Shown here one piece after another: positions 43,059-52,003 of a DNA stretch of 64,000 nucleotides. The notes beneath the pieces were generated by a model. That model was not told the DNA's origin. It ran no database searches and saw nothing but the letters and a program-made list of their open reading frames with translations. Each line of letters starts with the position of its first letter. The stretch's first letter is position 1. Source of the stretch: Candidatus Saccharibacteria bacterium UBA3749 (GTDB lineage: Bacteria > Patescibacteriota > Saccharimonadia > Saccharimonadales > Saccharimonadaceae); assembly GCA_002371235.1 (NCBI GenBank), contig DFGN01000002.1, positions 1 through 64,000 on the forward strand. Direction: 5' to 3'. A program made the translations under genes and the position numbers.

Positions 43059-43805
43059 CTACCCAATAAGCTGGAACACAAACACAGCTCCAAGCGCAAT
43101 TATCACCATCCCCGCTATGACAATTAAAGCAATTAAAGTGGTTTTGCTATTCTTCTTGACAGCTTTAGTTTTCACTGGTTGTGAACCAGCAACATTAGGC
43201 TGCAGAGCCGGATCCGCAAATGAAACACTTGGTGTATTGGTTTTTGCAAAAGGATTTACAGCCGAACTTACTGCAGGCTCGTTACCAGCATTAGAAGCAG
43301 TACTAAAACCATTTCCTACATTGGGCATACCAGACTGATTATTCATGACAGAATTCGGTTCGCTCATAGAATCAGATGAAGCCGTACTGGATGGTCCTGA
43401 CACGGCAGAACCGATCGAACCAGGCACTGGTGCTGCTGCCTTCATTGGAGCTTTTAGCTCCTCTTCAATTGGGTCTGGTGCTTTAGGCTGTTCCGGCATC
43501 ATAATAGGCTCCGTTGCCGCAACTCCAACACCAGAAGGTTGAAACATCCGACTCGCCGGCATCGTACCGACAGGATTAACCTGCGGCGCAGCCACTGGTG
43601 GTACAGTTCCTGAAGCCTGGGCAGGTGTAGGATTTGCTGGCATATTGGGCATTGACGAAGCGACCGGCGATGCAGTCGAAATTGGTGTTGAACTATGCGT
43701 TAACGTCGGCGCAGGCGTAGGTGCCGCAGTTGATCCCGGTGTTGGCGCTGGAGTTGGAGTTGGTGTTGGTGTTGGTATCGATGTTGGGTTATTTAGTGGA
43801 TCCAT
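43059..43805 (-). CDS. Thr/Pro-rich tail-anchored protein, hypothetical
   Basis: No family recognised. The 248 residues begin with a TP repeat tract (about residues 8-40, TPTPTPTPAPTP) and remain low-complexity (Pro, Ala, Ser, Thr, Val) to about 205. A basic patch and one C-terminal membrane span (about 222-245) follow. Without a signal peptide the disordered part should face the cytoplasm, unless the tail is inserted the other way. An AAGGA site and TATAAT (43828-43833) precede the ATG. Confidence 0.75.
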   Translation of the reverse strand: MDPLNNPTSIPTPTPTPTPAPTPGSTAAPTPAPTLTHSSTPISTASPVASSMPNMPANPTPAQASGTVPPVAAPQVNPVGTMPASRMFQPSGVGVAATEPIMMPEQPKAPDPIEEELKAPMKAAAPVPGSIGSAVSGPSSTASSDSMSEPNSVMNNQSGMPNVGNGFSTASNAGNEPAVSSAVNPFAKTNTPSVSFADPALQPNVAGSQPVKTKAVKKNSKTTLIALIVIAGMVIIALGAVFVFQLIG

Positions 43806-43883
43806 ATTATTCCTTATTAATATTAATATTATATTTAAAACTTAAACATATTATATCATAGTTTTATTACGTAGATTCAAAAT

Positions 43884-45767
43884 CTAACGGCCCGAGAAAC
43901 CACCGCCGCCTCCGCCGCCTCCAGAGAATCCGCCCCCTCCACCACCAGAGAACCCAGACGAAGAACCCCCACCGGAACTAGACATCGTAGAACTTGCAGC
44001 CGCAGCACTAGCAACGTTGTTTAATCCCCTCGTAATATCCGAAATAGCTAATCCCATCAACAAATAATCTGGTTCTTCAATCTCCTTCACTTCGCAGTAT
44101 TCCTTCATTTCCTTAAGCCAGCTTTCCTCCAGTCCAAATACGGCCGCATAAGGTAATAATTTCTCATATAGCTTCACAATTCCAGTCGACGAGGTATCGG
44201 CACCATTTACACTTTGTAAGAATCTTATCCTCTCGGCCTCCGCCATTCCGATGTATAGTTTTAATCCATCCATATACCTAGACATCTTAAGGCCCTTTAA
44301 GGTATAGCCAGAATACTTGCCGGCAGTCTTATATAGATATGTACAAACTACCACGGTAATAACCACCATCGGAATAACCACGTACATAAAACCATCTCGA
44401 AACACTAGTATCCTGCCAAGAGAATGATCTAAATTAAACATATCAATCAAATAGCTCATTATATACGCGCCAGCAAATAAAGCAATCACAGAAAAGAATA
44501 CCGCCTGAATAATAATATCACCAATCGAACTGTTGTTAGAACGTCCAAATACATACTTAGACTCCACTAACCCATCATGTTTTAAATCGTCAGTTATTTT
44601 CTTTTCTATCGCTTTACTAAGAGCAATTAGCTTACCATTAGCAGTATGATTTCTTACTGCAATTGTAGTTCCAACCTCAGGGCGCTCACCATTATTTATA
44701 ATTGTTAATAAATCTATATATTCTTCCGTCACATCGGTTAGGTTTTTTACAATGATATTCCATTTCTGATTGTTTCTCCAAGATTTCTCGCCGACTTTCT
44801 GTAACTCAATTTTATGCCTCACTATTAAATCCAGCAACATCGGTACACGATAATTCTTCTTCTTACCTATAAAAACCTCCGTCATCTCCGGCAAGCTAAA
44901 TTCCTTACTTGGTTGAAATTCTGGTTTCACGAAAGTATTTTTATAGACTAAAATTTTCTTACGTGTAGACAGATATTTCTTCATCGCAAGGCCAATCATC
45001 ACTGCACAAAACGCCCCGACACCAAGCGTGATCCATATATAAGCATAATCTTCCCGAAGTGCCGGCAACTTAAAGCTATTCGCCTTCAGCTCGACATCAA
45101 AGGTTAGGTTTTCAAACGGACTCAAATCCACTGACACGAATTGCACACCATCATCAAGCTTCGTTATTTCGCAGCGATTTCGTCCACTCTCACCGTATTT
45201 ACCAACATAACACCAACTTTCACCGTTCCAAACATCCATATTATCAAAATGGAGCCTCGCCGTCACCTTGTCAAATCGTTGCAGTGCACCATTGCCATTC
45301 GTATCCCAATATAGCTCTTGAAAAATCCTGCCATTTTCATTAAACTCCGTCACAACATTAGTATATTTATATTCGAAAGTATAAGTCTGAGCTCCTAACA
45401 CATAGTCGTCATTACCAGTACAAACATTATAAAAATCGTCAATCTTGTCAATACTATAAATCGGCTCAGTTAAACCATTCCTAGTGACAATAATATCATT
45501 CCTGGTTAAGCTTGGAAGCACCAGATTATTGCCGTCTTGATTTGTATAAGGTATTTGCCGACAAATTCCTTTATTCTGATTATATTCAGGAAAAACCGCA
45601 GTTACGCTCTCCCGAACTTTTAGGTAAGAAGTTCCATCTTCATTACTCCCAAGATAATAATCTCCAGTGAAATCACTGAAATAAAAATTATCCGTACTCG
45701 CGGCGCTCACTGGAGTCCCAATAAGCCAAATTAAAGTTAATATAATAATAGCTATTACTCTTTTCAT
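43884..45767 (-). CDS. DUF2207-type membrane protein with Gly-rich tail
   Basis: This 627-residue protein has a signal peptide (about 1-22) and an extracellular beta-type domain (about 25-235) with the YTFEYKYTN and LYWDTNGNG patterns of DUF2207. A span near 240-262 leads to a cytoplasmic part. Two more spans lie near 425-475, then a Gly/Ser/Phe tail (last 30 residues) often seen at the end of DUF2207 proteins. Function unknown. The predicted leader is one base. Confidence 0.82.
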   Translation of the reverse strand: MKRVIAIIILTLIWLIGTPVSAASTDNFYFSDFTGDYYLGSNEDGTSYLKVRESVTAVFPEYNQNKGICRQIPYTNQDGNNLVLPSLTRNDIIVTRNGLTEPIYSIDKIDDFYNVCTGNDDYVLGAQTYTFEYKYTNVVTEFNENGRIFQELYWDTNGNGALQRFDKVTARLHFDNMDVWNGESWCYVGKYGESGRNRCEITKLDDGVQFVSVDLSPFENLTFDVELKANSFKLPALREDYAYIWITLGVGAFCAVMIGLAMKKYLSTRKKILVYKNTFVKPEFQPSKEFSLPEMTEVFIGKKKNYRVPMLLDLIVRHKIELQKVGEKSWRNNQKWNIIVKNLTDVTEEYIDLLTIINNGERPEVGTTIAVRNHTANGKLIALSKAIEKKITDDLKHDGLVESKYVFGRSNNSSIGDIIIQAVFFSVIALFAGAYIMSYLIDMFNLDHSLGRILVFRDGFMYVVIPMVVITVVVCTYLYKTAGKYSGYTLKGLKMSRYMDGLKLYIGMAEAERIRFLQSVNGADTSSTGIVKLYEKLLPYAAVFGLEESWLKEMKEYCEVKEIEEPDYLLMGLAISDITRGLNNVASAAAASSTMSSSGGGSSSGFSGGGGGGFSGGGGGGGGFSGR

Positions 45768-45774
45768 ACCATAT

Positions 45775-45780
45775 ATTATA
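45775..45780 (-). promoter_or_regulatory. Near-leaderless -10 of the DUF2207 gene
   Basis: TATAAT (minus); predicted start 45768, ATG at 45767. Confidence 0.45.
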
Positions 45781-45811
45781 TATCATTCTTTCAAATAAAA
45801 AACTGGAACCA

Positions 45812-45820
45812 TGTTATAAT
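45812..45820 (+). promoter_or_regulatory. Leaderless extended -10 promoter of ldh
   Basis: TGT-TATAAT ends at 45820; predicted start 45827, the second ATG of the frame. The first ATG (45821) would lie upstream of the transcript. Confidence 0.65.
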
Positions 45821-45826
45821 ATGCTT

Positions 45827-46741
45827 ATGGATAATAATAAAATAATGATAGTTGGTACTGGCAATGTCGGCGCATCAATTGCTTTTGCGTTGGTTAACCA
45901 ACGTACCGCAGTTAACGAAATAATATTAACCGACATTATCGCAAAAGATGCCGAAGGCGAAGCTATGGATTTGCGAGACGCTCTTGCCGTCGCTCCAAGT
46001 TTCGTTAAGATCAAAAATGGCACCTATAAGGATGCCAAAGATTGTGATGTTGTTGTAATTACGGCAGGCGCCGCTCAGAAACCCGGCGAAACTCGTATGG
46101 AACTTCTAGCAAAAAATGTCAACATTCTAAAAGGGATGATTGAACAAATCATGGCCTCCGGTTTTAACGGCATCTTCCTCGTCGTAACTAATCCGATGGA
46201 TGTTTTAACTTATTACGCCATGAAGTTTTCCGGCCTCCCGGCCGAACGCGTTATCGGCTCCGGCACCCTTCTCGATTCCGCACGTTTGCGCACTCGCATT
46301 GCCAATTATCTTAATGTTAATCCGAAATCTGTCCACGCTCACCAAATCGGTGAACACGGCGATACCGAAGTCACCCTCTGGTCGTTGGCGGACATTGGAG
46401 GCCAAAAGATTAGTACGCTACTCCCAGCTGACGTACGTCACGATATTTCTGAATATGTTCGTAACGAGGCTTATGACATTATCGACAAAAAAGGTGCCAC
46501 CTATTATGGTATCGCTACTTGTGTTGTACAAATCTTAAATTGTATTTTCAATGATGAAATGCGCGTTCTGCCCGTATCTTCGTACGATTACTTCTCTGAC
46601 ACTAGTTTTGGTTTCCCATCTGTCGTCGGTCGCGCCGGAATCATTCGTCGCCTCGACCTTCGTTTATCCGAGCACGAAGGTGTTGAACTCCAGAAATCCA
46701 TTAATGCCTTAAAAAGCGCCATCAAAACCGTTAGATACTAA
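45827..46741 (+). CDS. ldh: L-lactate dehydrogenase
   Basis: It reduces pyruvate to lactate while reoxidising NADH, the likely end step of fermentation in an organism with reduced metabolism. The 304-residue protein has the NAD-binding GTGNVGASIA (about 10-19), the substrate loop AQKPGETR, whose Gln favours lactate over malate dehydrogenase, VVTNPMDVLTYY and the catalytic IGEHGDTE. The start at 45827 is chosen from the leaderless promoter. Confidence 0.95.
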   Translation: MDNNKIMIVGTGNVGASIAFALVNQRTAVNEIILTDIIAKDAEGEAMDLRDALAVAPSFVKIKNGTYKDAKDCDVVVITAGAAQKPGETRMELLAKNVNILKGMIEQIMASGFNGIFLVVTNPMDVLTYYAMKFSGLPAERVIGSGTLLDSARLRTRIANYLNVNPKSVHAHQIGEHGDTEVTLWSLADIGGQKISTLLPADVRHDISEYVRNEAYDIIDKKGATYYGIATCVVQILNCIFNDEMRVLPVSSYDYFSDTSFGFPSVVGRAGIIRRLDLRLSEHEGVELQKSINALKSAIKTVRY

Positions 46742-46774
46742 CAATTTACCACAAATAGATCATCGAATATTCTT

Positions 46775-48121
46775 TTACATTAACGATTGTAAATATAGCA
46801 ACAATTCTTGTTTCACGTAGTCGTCTTTAACTTTTTCAATCTCCGCCATATAATTTGGTAATTGCTTTTCAAGTCTCGCTTTCCGATATACTTCATACTG
46901 CTCCATTTCAGCTTCCGTCATTACTTCAGGGAAATTTCTTCCTTTATAATGTAATAACAACCCCGGCAGTCTCTCGTCATCAAAGTCAAGATTCAAATCA
47001 ACCAGTTTATCTGGCTCCGCATTTCTAATTACAGCGACTTTTACTCGATCTGTATCGTTCAAGAATCCATCATATATCGCACCTTCTGGCTCGCTTGCCA
47101 GCGGAAACTCTGGCCGTTTCTCGTATTTTTCTCGCATTTGCTCCGCAAATTCCGGATGTTTAAGCAGCACACGCAGATTCTGTTCAACCAAATCACGCGA
47201 CAGTTTAATCTTATTCCAACCATCTGCTTTTTCAAGTACCGAAAGTGGCGCTACGGCTGGACATTTATTAAAACAAAGCTCCTTCACAATCGGATAGAAC
47301 ATATTCTCACCATTATCGACATCTTCATTTTGCAATAATTCCTCTAGGTTATACCGCAAATCGAAAACTAACAAATTCCCATTTCGCCCCGGAGCAATCG
47401 GAAAAGCTACTGTGGTTTTGTTAAATTCATTCTCAAAGCGCCCTGAAGCATACACAAACGGCTGCTTATTATCGAGGTTAACTAGCCTTTTTATCTCATT
47501 CTTACCCCGCATACTCAGCAAGTACTTAAAAAGATCCGGCTGTCGCTCCCGAATTAGTTTCGCCACCGCAATCGTAGCATACACATCCGACAAGGCATCA
47601 TGTGCATGCTCATGCGAAACACCATTTAGCTTCGTAATTAGCTCCAAGCGATTCGTTGGCGCTCCGTCCTCTCGAAATGGCCAGTTAATTCCTTCTGGTC
47701 TGAGCGCTCTTGTTAGTCGCACTACATCCAGTATATCCCAACGATTTCGCCCATCTTTCCATTCCCATTCATACGGATCATAGAAGTTTCGCCATAAACA
47801 AGCCCGCATAAATTCATCATCGAACCTAACCGTATTATATCCAACCGCAATCGTATTCGGCAAAAATATTTCTTCAGTCACAAAGCGACAAAACTCCACC
47901 TCGCTAATCCCATCCATCAGCGTTTGCTGTGGTGTAATCCCAGTGACATTAATCGCACTCGGACTCGGCAAAGCATCGTTGGTCATCTTTATCAAAACAT
48001 TCACTGGCTCACCCACCGGATTTAGTTCCATATCGGTCCTCTGACCAGCAAACTGCATAATCCTATCCTCTCGCGGCCTCAAGCCCGAAGTCTCAAGATC
48101 ATAAAAGAAAAACGTTTTCAT
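46775..48121 (-). CDS. sbcB: Exodeoxyribonuclease I
   Basis: This 3'-5' single-strand DNA exonuclease acts in recombination and repair. The 448-residue protein has the DEDDh active site: YDLETSG (D and E), NTVRFDDEF (D) and HEHAHDALSDVYAT (H and D). The C-terminal SH3-like and helical regions of E. coli ExoI are present at normal length. The ATG at 48121 coincides with the predicted transcription start; no Shine-Dalgarno sequence. Confidence 0.95.
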   Translation of the reverse strand: MKTFFFYDLETSGLRPREDRIMQFAGQRTDMELNPVGEPVNVLIKMTNDALPSPSAINVTGITPQQTLMDGISEVEFCRFVTEEIFLPNTIAVGYNTVRFDDEFMRACLWRNFYDPYEWEWKDGRNRWDILDVVRLTRALRPEGINWPFREDGAPTNRLELITKLNGVSHEHAHDALSDVYATIAVAKLIRERQPDLFKYLLSMRGKNEIKRLVNLDNKQPFVYASGRFENEFNKTTVAFPIAPGRNGNLLVFDLRYNLEELLQNEDVDNGENMFYPIVKELCFNKCPAVAPLSVLEKADGWNKIKLSRDLVEQNLRVLLKHPEFAEQMREKYEKRPEFPLASEPEGAIYDGFLNDTDRVKVAVIRNAEPDKLVDLNLDFDDERLPGLLLHYKGRNFPEVMTEAEMEQYEVYRKARLEKQLPNYMAEIEKVKDDYVKQELLLYLQSLM

Positions 48122-48127
48122 ATTCAC

Positions 48128-48136
48128 CTTATATCA
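48128..48136 (-). promoter_or_regulatory. Leaderless extended -10 promoter of sbcB
   Basis: TGA-TATAAG (minus) ends at 48128; predicted start 48121, the ATG. Confidence 0.55.
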
Positions 48137-48221
48137 CATTCCTCGCCTGAATTCAACTATACGTATTGTTCAGCTCGAAACACGCTTCCATTGCTATTTT
48201 ATAAAACCAGATAAATCTTAA

Positions 48222-48253
48222 AAACAAAAAAAGACCCCTGACGGGGTCAGGGG
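48222..48253 (-). terminator. Terminator of the 117-aa membrane protein gene
   Basis: On the minus strand CCCCTGAC-CCC-GTCAGGGG is followed by TCTTTTTTTG. The stem overlaps the stop codon. Confidence 0.85.
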
Positions 48254-48600
48254 AGTGATCGTAGACAGGCCTTCATGGCCTTGAATCCGATCACTACTGC
48301 CATATGGGCAAATAACCCAATAAGCAGCCCGGCCATAATTGTGCCGATAAAGACACAAACAGCCATAAGATCGCCTTCTACGGCCATAATTTGGCCGATC
48401 TTTGCGGCTACTTTCTCATACGTCTCATTTTGATTTAATACATAAATGAGAACTAACCAAAGGGTCTCACCGACGAACACTCCAAAGTTCTCAGCGAGCA
48501 CGAATCGAACGCTTCGTTTCTTTGCAGGAGCTGCAACCACACCTACAAAAAACGATACAAAAGAAACAACCGCAACGGCAACAATAAGGGCTTTCATCAT
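48247..48600 (-). CDS. Hypothetical 117-residue membrane protein
   Basis: Not recognised. Three hydrophobic segments are visible (about residues 3-22, 33-50 and 84-108), with short charged loops (AAPAKKRS, NQNETYEKVAAK). AAAGGAGGG lies eight bases before the first of two adjacent ATG codons. A perfect consensus promoter (48660-48688) and a strong terminator make it an independent, probably strongly expressed unit, like the 91-residue orphan at 4476. Confidence 0.75.
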   Translation of the reverse strand: MMKALIVAVAVVSFVSFFVGVVAAPAKKRSVRFVLAENFGVFVGETLWLVLIYVLNQNETYEKVAAKIGQIMAVEGDLMAVCVFIGTIMAGLLIGLFAHMAVVIGFKAMKACLRSLP

Positions 48601-48659
48601 ATAAGCCCTCCTTTCAATGTACTCGACCCACCCTCGTCAAAGGTAAGCCTGTAATAGAC

Positions 48660-48688
48660 ATTATATCACACTTACGCTTTTTTGTCAA
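48660..48688 (-). promoter_or_regulatory. Consensus promoter of the 117-aa membrane protein
   Basis: TTGACA (48688-48683), 17 bp, TATAAT (48665-48660), with TGA before the -10. It matches both consensus boxes and the extension. Confidence 0.85.
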
Positions 48689-48801
48689 CTATATGACAAT
48701 AAAATTTATCAATATAAAGCATATGCAACATATCTAACAAACCATTATTCGCTAATCATCAAAAACCAAACATCTCAATTCCATAATTCCGCATTAAATG
48801 C

Positions 48802-49530
48802 TTATTTCGTACCGTCACCTTGCATCATTTCGTCATAGTCAATACCATAATTCGCATATTGCAGTCTCATATATGCTTCATCAAGCTCCGTCGCCAAAGT
48901 CTTCAAAGGATCCTCGTTTGCTACTGCCATTATCAAGAATTTCAAAGGCTTATTCTTTCCGCCACAGATTTCCATCGAATCACCATAGGCAAGCTCGCCA
49001 GGAATCGTAATCTCACGAATGCCACCAAGTCGCATTCCCTCTACGCCAATATTCCACCCCTCAATCATACCAAGTGATGCATTTAATACCTTGGAAAAAG
49101 CCTGTGGATTATTGTTATCATCAAACGATGAGTCAAAAATTGATTCATCCGCACACCAACCAACATAATAAGCTAAATAATCAGAATCACCTTCAGCCAG
49201 CTTCTTCCCTGTACCCTTTTTAAGGTCACGTTTCTGGACACCGTTCTCATTCGCTGAGTTCTCGTTATAAGCTTTAATCTCACCCTTAAACGCGATAAAC
49301 TCACCAAAATCCCCCGCCGTCAAATTGCTAAATTCGGTCACTTTATTATTATAAGCTTCCTCATATTCAGCAATCTTAGCTGGATCAACCTTCTGTTCTC
49401 CACCAGAGCCCTTGCCACCGTTTAGCACAATCGCCGCATAACTCGCAATCATTGAGCCAAGCATAATTACGGCAATGATAATAATAAAAATACGTTGTTT
49501 CGGACTTGTTTTCAGTTCTTTTTGGTCCAT
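48802..49530 (-). CDS. Membrane-anchored FKBP-type peptidyl-prolyl isomerase
   Basis: It probably assists folding of exported proteins outside the membrane. The 242-residue protein has one N-terminal span (about 13-37), a charged linker and an FKBP domain (about 98-205). VQKRDLKKGTG, the SFDDNN...FDSS region, GWNIGVEGMRLGGIREITIP and GELAYGD match the family core. A C-terminal helix of about 30 residues follows. GGAG precedes the ATG. Confidence 0.88.
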   Translation of the reverse strand: MDQKELKTSPKQRIFIIIIAVIMLGSMIASYAAIVLNGGKGSGGEQKVDPAKIAEYEEAYNNKVTEFSNLTAGDFGEFIAFKGEIKAYNENSANENGVQKRDLKKGTGKKLAEGDSDYLAYYVGWCADESIFDSSFDDNNNPQAFSKVLNASLGMIEGWNIGVEGMRLGGIREITIPGELAYGDSMEICGGKNKPLKFLIMAVANEDPLKTLATELDEAYMRLQYANYGIDYDEMMQGDGTK

Positions 49531-49559
49531 ACTGATTCTCCACTTAATTTATTCTCTAT

Positions 49560-49568
49560 ATTATATCA
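49560..49568 (-). promoter_or_regulatory. Extended -10 promoter of the FKBP gene
   Basis: TGA-TATAAT (minus); predicted start about 49553, leader 23 nt. Confidence 0.55.
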
Positions 49569-49592
49569 TACTATCTAGAAGAAAAACCCAAC

Positions 49593-49624
49593 AAAAATAA
49601 CCCACCGTAAAGAGGGTTATTTTT
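49593..49624 (-). terminator. Terminator after rplO
   Basis: AAAAATAACCC/GGGTTATTTTT stem with a 10-base loop, 64 bases past the rplO stop. It ends the rplF-rplR-rpsE-rplO unit. Confidence 0.8.
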
Positions 49625-49687
49625 ATTTTTTTAAAGGCAGTAATGTTTCCGGATTATACAACCACGAAAATCATCTCACAAGGTTAT

Positions 49688-50155
49688 TTATTCTTCGGCC
49701 TTTTTCTCAGGTTTTTTCAAGATTGCAATCTTCTTAAACGAACCACCTGCTTTTTTAATTGCATCAATAGCAGTCTTCGAAGCAAACTGTGTTTCAAGCT
49801 CAATTTTCGACTTTAACTCACCGCGAGAAATTACTTTTACCTTCACAAACGGTGAAGAGATTAACGAAGCTTCAGCCAAAACGAAATTATCCACCTTACC
49901 AGACAAATCATTTAATCTATCCGTATAGACAACTTCGGCCTTTGCATGTAAAGATTTAAAACCCTTTAGTTTAGGCACAGCTTGCATAATGGCACGCTGG
50001 CCACCCATGAAGCCGATTGGCATCTTTGAGTGCCCGGTACGGGCTTTCTGACCCTTAGTACCACGACCAGCAGTTTTACCTCGTCCAGCCGAGATGCCGC
50101 GGCCTTTGCGTGATGGGCGTGCATTTTTGACTACACTTAGTTCATTGTATTTCAT
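49688..50155 (-). CDS. rplO: 50S ribosomal protein L15
   Basis: This late-assembly 50S protein has 155 residues. GRGISAGRGKTAGRGTKGQKAR in the N-terminal third and GFMGGQ with the LKGFKSLH segment identify it. It overlaps rpsE by one base. In most bacteria rpmD (L30) lies between these two genes. Here there is no room for it, a known trait of Patescibacteria. Confidence 0.96.
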   Translation of the reverse strand: MKYNELSVVKNARPSRKGRGISAGRGKTAGRGTKGQKARTGHSKMPIGFMGGQRAIMQAVPKLKGFKSLHAKAEVVYTDRLNDLSGKVDNFVLAEASLISSPFVKVKVISRGELKSKIELETQFASKTAIDAIKKAGGSFKKIAILKKPEKKAEE

Positions 50156-51018
50156 TATTTGCTCTCCTTCCCCGAGACCTTCTTTGTCGAAGTAGCTTTA
50201 TTGGCTGCAGCGGCCTTCTTAGTTGCAGCAGCTTTTTTGACGGTTGACTTCTTTACTACCTCAGCCTTTTCAGATTTCTTTTCGGCCTTAGGTTTTTCAA
50301 CCTTAGCGGCAACCTTTTCGGTCTTAGTGCTATTTTTTGCGGTCTTAGCCTCAGTTTTCTCAGATTTAGCCTCAACCTTATCAATTTTAGCCTCAGCCTT
50401 TTTGGCTTTACCTTCATTACAAATCCATTCGCTCCTTGGCGTCTGCTGTTTTAGACCTTCGATCACGGCATAAGCAATGTTCACCTTATTAGTCGAGCCG
50501 AGCGATTTCGAAATCAAATTCTTCACGCCGGTAAGACCCATAATTGAACGTACTGTACCGCCAGCAATAATACCAGTACCAGGAGCTGCTGGTTTCATCA
50601 ACACATCAGCGCCAGTAATTTTGGTACGAGTTTCATGGCAAATTGTCTCACGATCCATATTAAACATAATCATGGACTTCTTCGCCTTGCGCTCTGCTTT
50701 AGAAACAGCCGTCGTCACATCGTTACCTTTGGCAACGCCAATTCCGACTTTATTTTTGTGATTACCAATCGCAACTAGAGCTTTAAAACGCATCCTACGT
50801 CCACCAGCTACCGTTCTCGATACACGGTCAACCGAAATAGTAATCGTATCATATTCTTTTTTACCCGCATCTGCGCGTACACGATCACGACGATTACGAC
50901 GATCCATTCGTCTACCAGATATGTCACGAGTTTGCTTAGTCGAAGCAACCTTATCTTCCATCTTGAGGGTGCCAGACTTGTTAATTACTCTTGGGGCTTT
51001 TTTCTCTGCTTCAGCCAT
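50155..51018 (-). CDS. rpsE: 30S ribosomal protein S5 with long basic tail
   Basis: S5 contributes to decoding accuracy. The core (about residues 50-205) holds ISVDRVSRTVAGGRRMRF, GNHKNKVGIGVAKG and AAPGTGIIAGGTVRSIMGL. It is 287 residues, about 110 more than usual. The extra length is a C-terminal tail of alternating Lys, Ala, Glu and Thr from about residue 205, plus an N-terminal extension. Low-complexity tails recur on several ribosomal proteins here. Confidence 0.95.
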   Translation of the reverse strand: MAEAEKKAPRVINKSGTLKMEDKVASTKQTRDISGRRMDRRNRRDRVRADAGKKEYDTITISVDRVSRTVAGGRRMRFKALVAIGNHKNKVGIGVAKGNDVTTAVSKAERKAKKSMIMFNMDRETICHETRTKITGADVLMKPAAPGTGIIAGGTVRSIMGLTGVKNLISKSLGSTNKVNIAYAVIEGLKQQTPRSEWICNEGKAKKAEAKIDKVEAKSEKTEAKTAKNSTKTEKVAAKVEKPKAEKKSEKAEVVKKSTVKKAAATKKAAAANKATSTKKVSGKESK

Positions 51019-51020
51019 AA

Positions 51021-51350
51021 TTAAAACTCCAATCCTTCTTTGCGAGCTGCATCAGCAAATGCTGACATACGCCCAGCATATAATTTAGCTCCACGGTCAA
51101 AGACTACCTTAGTGATCTTTGCAGCCTTAGCTTTTTTGGCTATTTCTGCACCAATCTTAGCAGCTTTTTCCGTCATAGAACCAGTTACCTTGCTACCAAC
51201 CGTAGTTGCATAACAAAGTGTTACTTTCTTATCATCATCAATTATCTGCGCCACAACGTGCAAATTTGAAAGATGCACAGAAAGCCTCGGCCTTTCGGCG
51301 GTACCGTGAATCTTGGCGCGAGTTCTTTTCGCTCTAAATTCTTTTAACAT
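51021..51350 (-). CDS. rplR: 50S ribosomal protein L18
   Basis: L18 carries 5S rRNA into the 50S subunit. The 109-residue protein has RAKIHGTAERPRLSVHLSN near the start, VAQIIDDDKKVTL and the C-terminal FDRGAKLYAGRMSAFADAAR motif. Length is normal. It lies two bases before rpsE and overlaps the rplF stop by one base. Confidence 0.96.
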   Translation of the reverse strand: MLKEFRAKRTRAKIHGTAERPRLSVHLSNLHVVAQIIDDDKKVTLCYATTVGSKVTGSMTEKAAKIGAEIAKKAKAAKITKVVFDRGAKLYAGRMSAFADAARKEGLEF

Positions 51351-51886
51351 TATTTCTTACCCGCCTTTCCTGCCTTACGAATAATTACTTCGTCGACATA
51401 TTTAATGCCCTTACCCTTATATGGCTCAGGCTTCTTAAGTGCACGAATTTCGGCAGCAACTTGACCAACCTTTTGCTTATCAATACCAGATACGGTAATT
51501 TCCATTTTGTTGGTAGTAAGCTGCACACCTTCAGGTGCTCTGTATTTTACTGGATGAGAAAAACCAAGTGCCATCTCAATCTCCTGACCACCGCCAGAAA
51601 GACGAAAACCGACACCGTTTATTTCAAGCTTCTTCTCGTAACCATTAGTTACGCCCTTCACAGCGTTATTCAGAAGCGCTCGCTGCAAGCCGTGCCAAGC
51701 ACGTGACTTTGGCTCATCATCTTCACGAGTGACAGTCAAAGTATTACCATCAATAGAAACCTTTGTTTTAGGCTGAATTGGAACCACGAGTGAACCTTTC
51801 GGCCCCGCAACAGTAACATTACTGTCGCCGACCGTGATTGTCACTCCCGCCGGAACTACGATGGGTTGTTTTCCGATACGACTCAT
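51350..51886 (-). CDS. rplF: 50S ribosomal protein L6
   Basis: L6 sits near the sarcin-ricin loop. The start at 51886 (MSRIGKQPI) follows AAAGGAGACAA and gives 178 residues. VPAGVTITVGDSNVTVAGPKG in the first domain and the C-terminal PEPYKGKGIKYVDE-type signature are diagnostic. It has its own promoter because the spc cluster is interrupted just upstream by the two surface protein genes. Confidence 0.96.
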   Translation of the reverse strand: MSRIGKQPIVVPAGVTITVGDSNVTVAGPKGSLVVPIQPKTKVSIDGNTLTVTREDDEPKSRAWHGLQRALLNNAVKGVTNGYEKKLEINGVGFRLSGGGQEIEMALGFSHPVKYRAPEGVQLTTNKMEITVSGIDKQKVGQVAAEIRALKKPEPYKGKGIKYVDEVIIRKAGKAGKK

Positions 51887-51914
51887 TTGTCTCCTTTTGT
51901 TAATATTACCTATA

Positions 51915-51943
51915 ATAATATCACACTTTAGCATTATTTGCAA
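51915..51943 (-). promoter_or_regulatory. Promoter of the rplF-rplR-rpsE-rplO unit
   Basis: TTGCAA (51943-51938), 17 bp, TATTAT (51920-51915) preceded by TGA. It restores expression downstream of the inserted surface genes. Confidence 0.6.
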
Positions 51944-52003
51944 GGAGACTTACCCTATTACGGCGAGTCAAAATCTTAAAAACAACCCAATCGAAGCTAA
52001 AAT

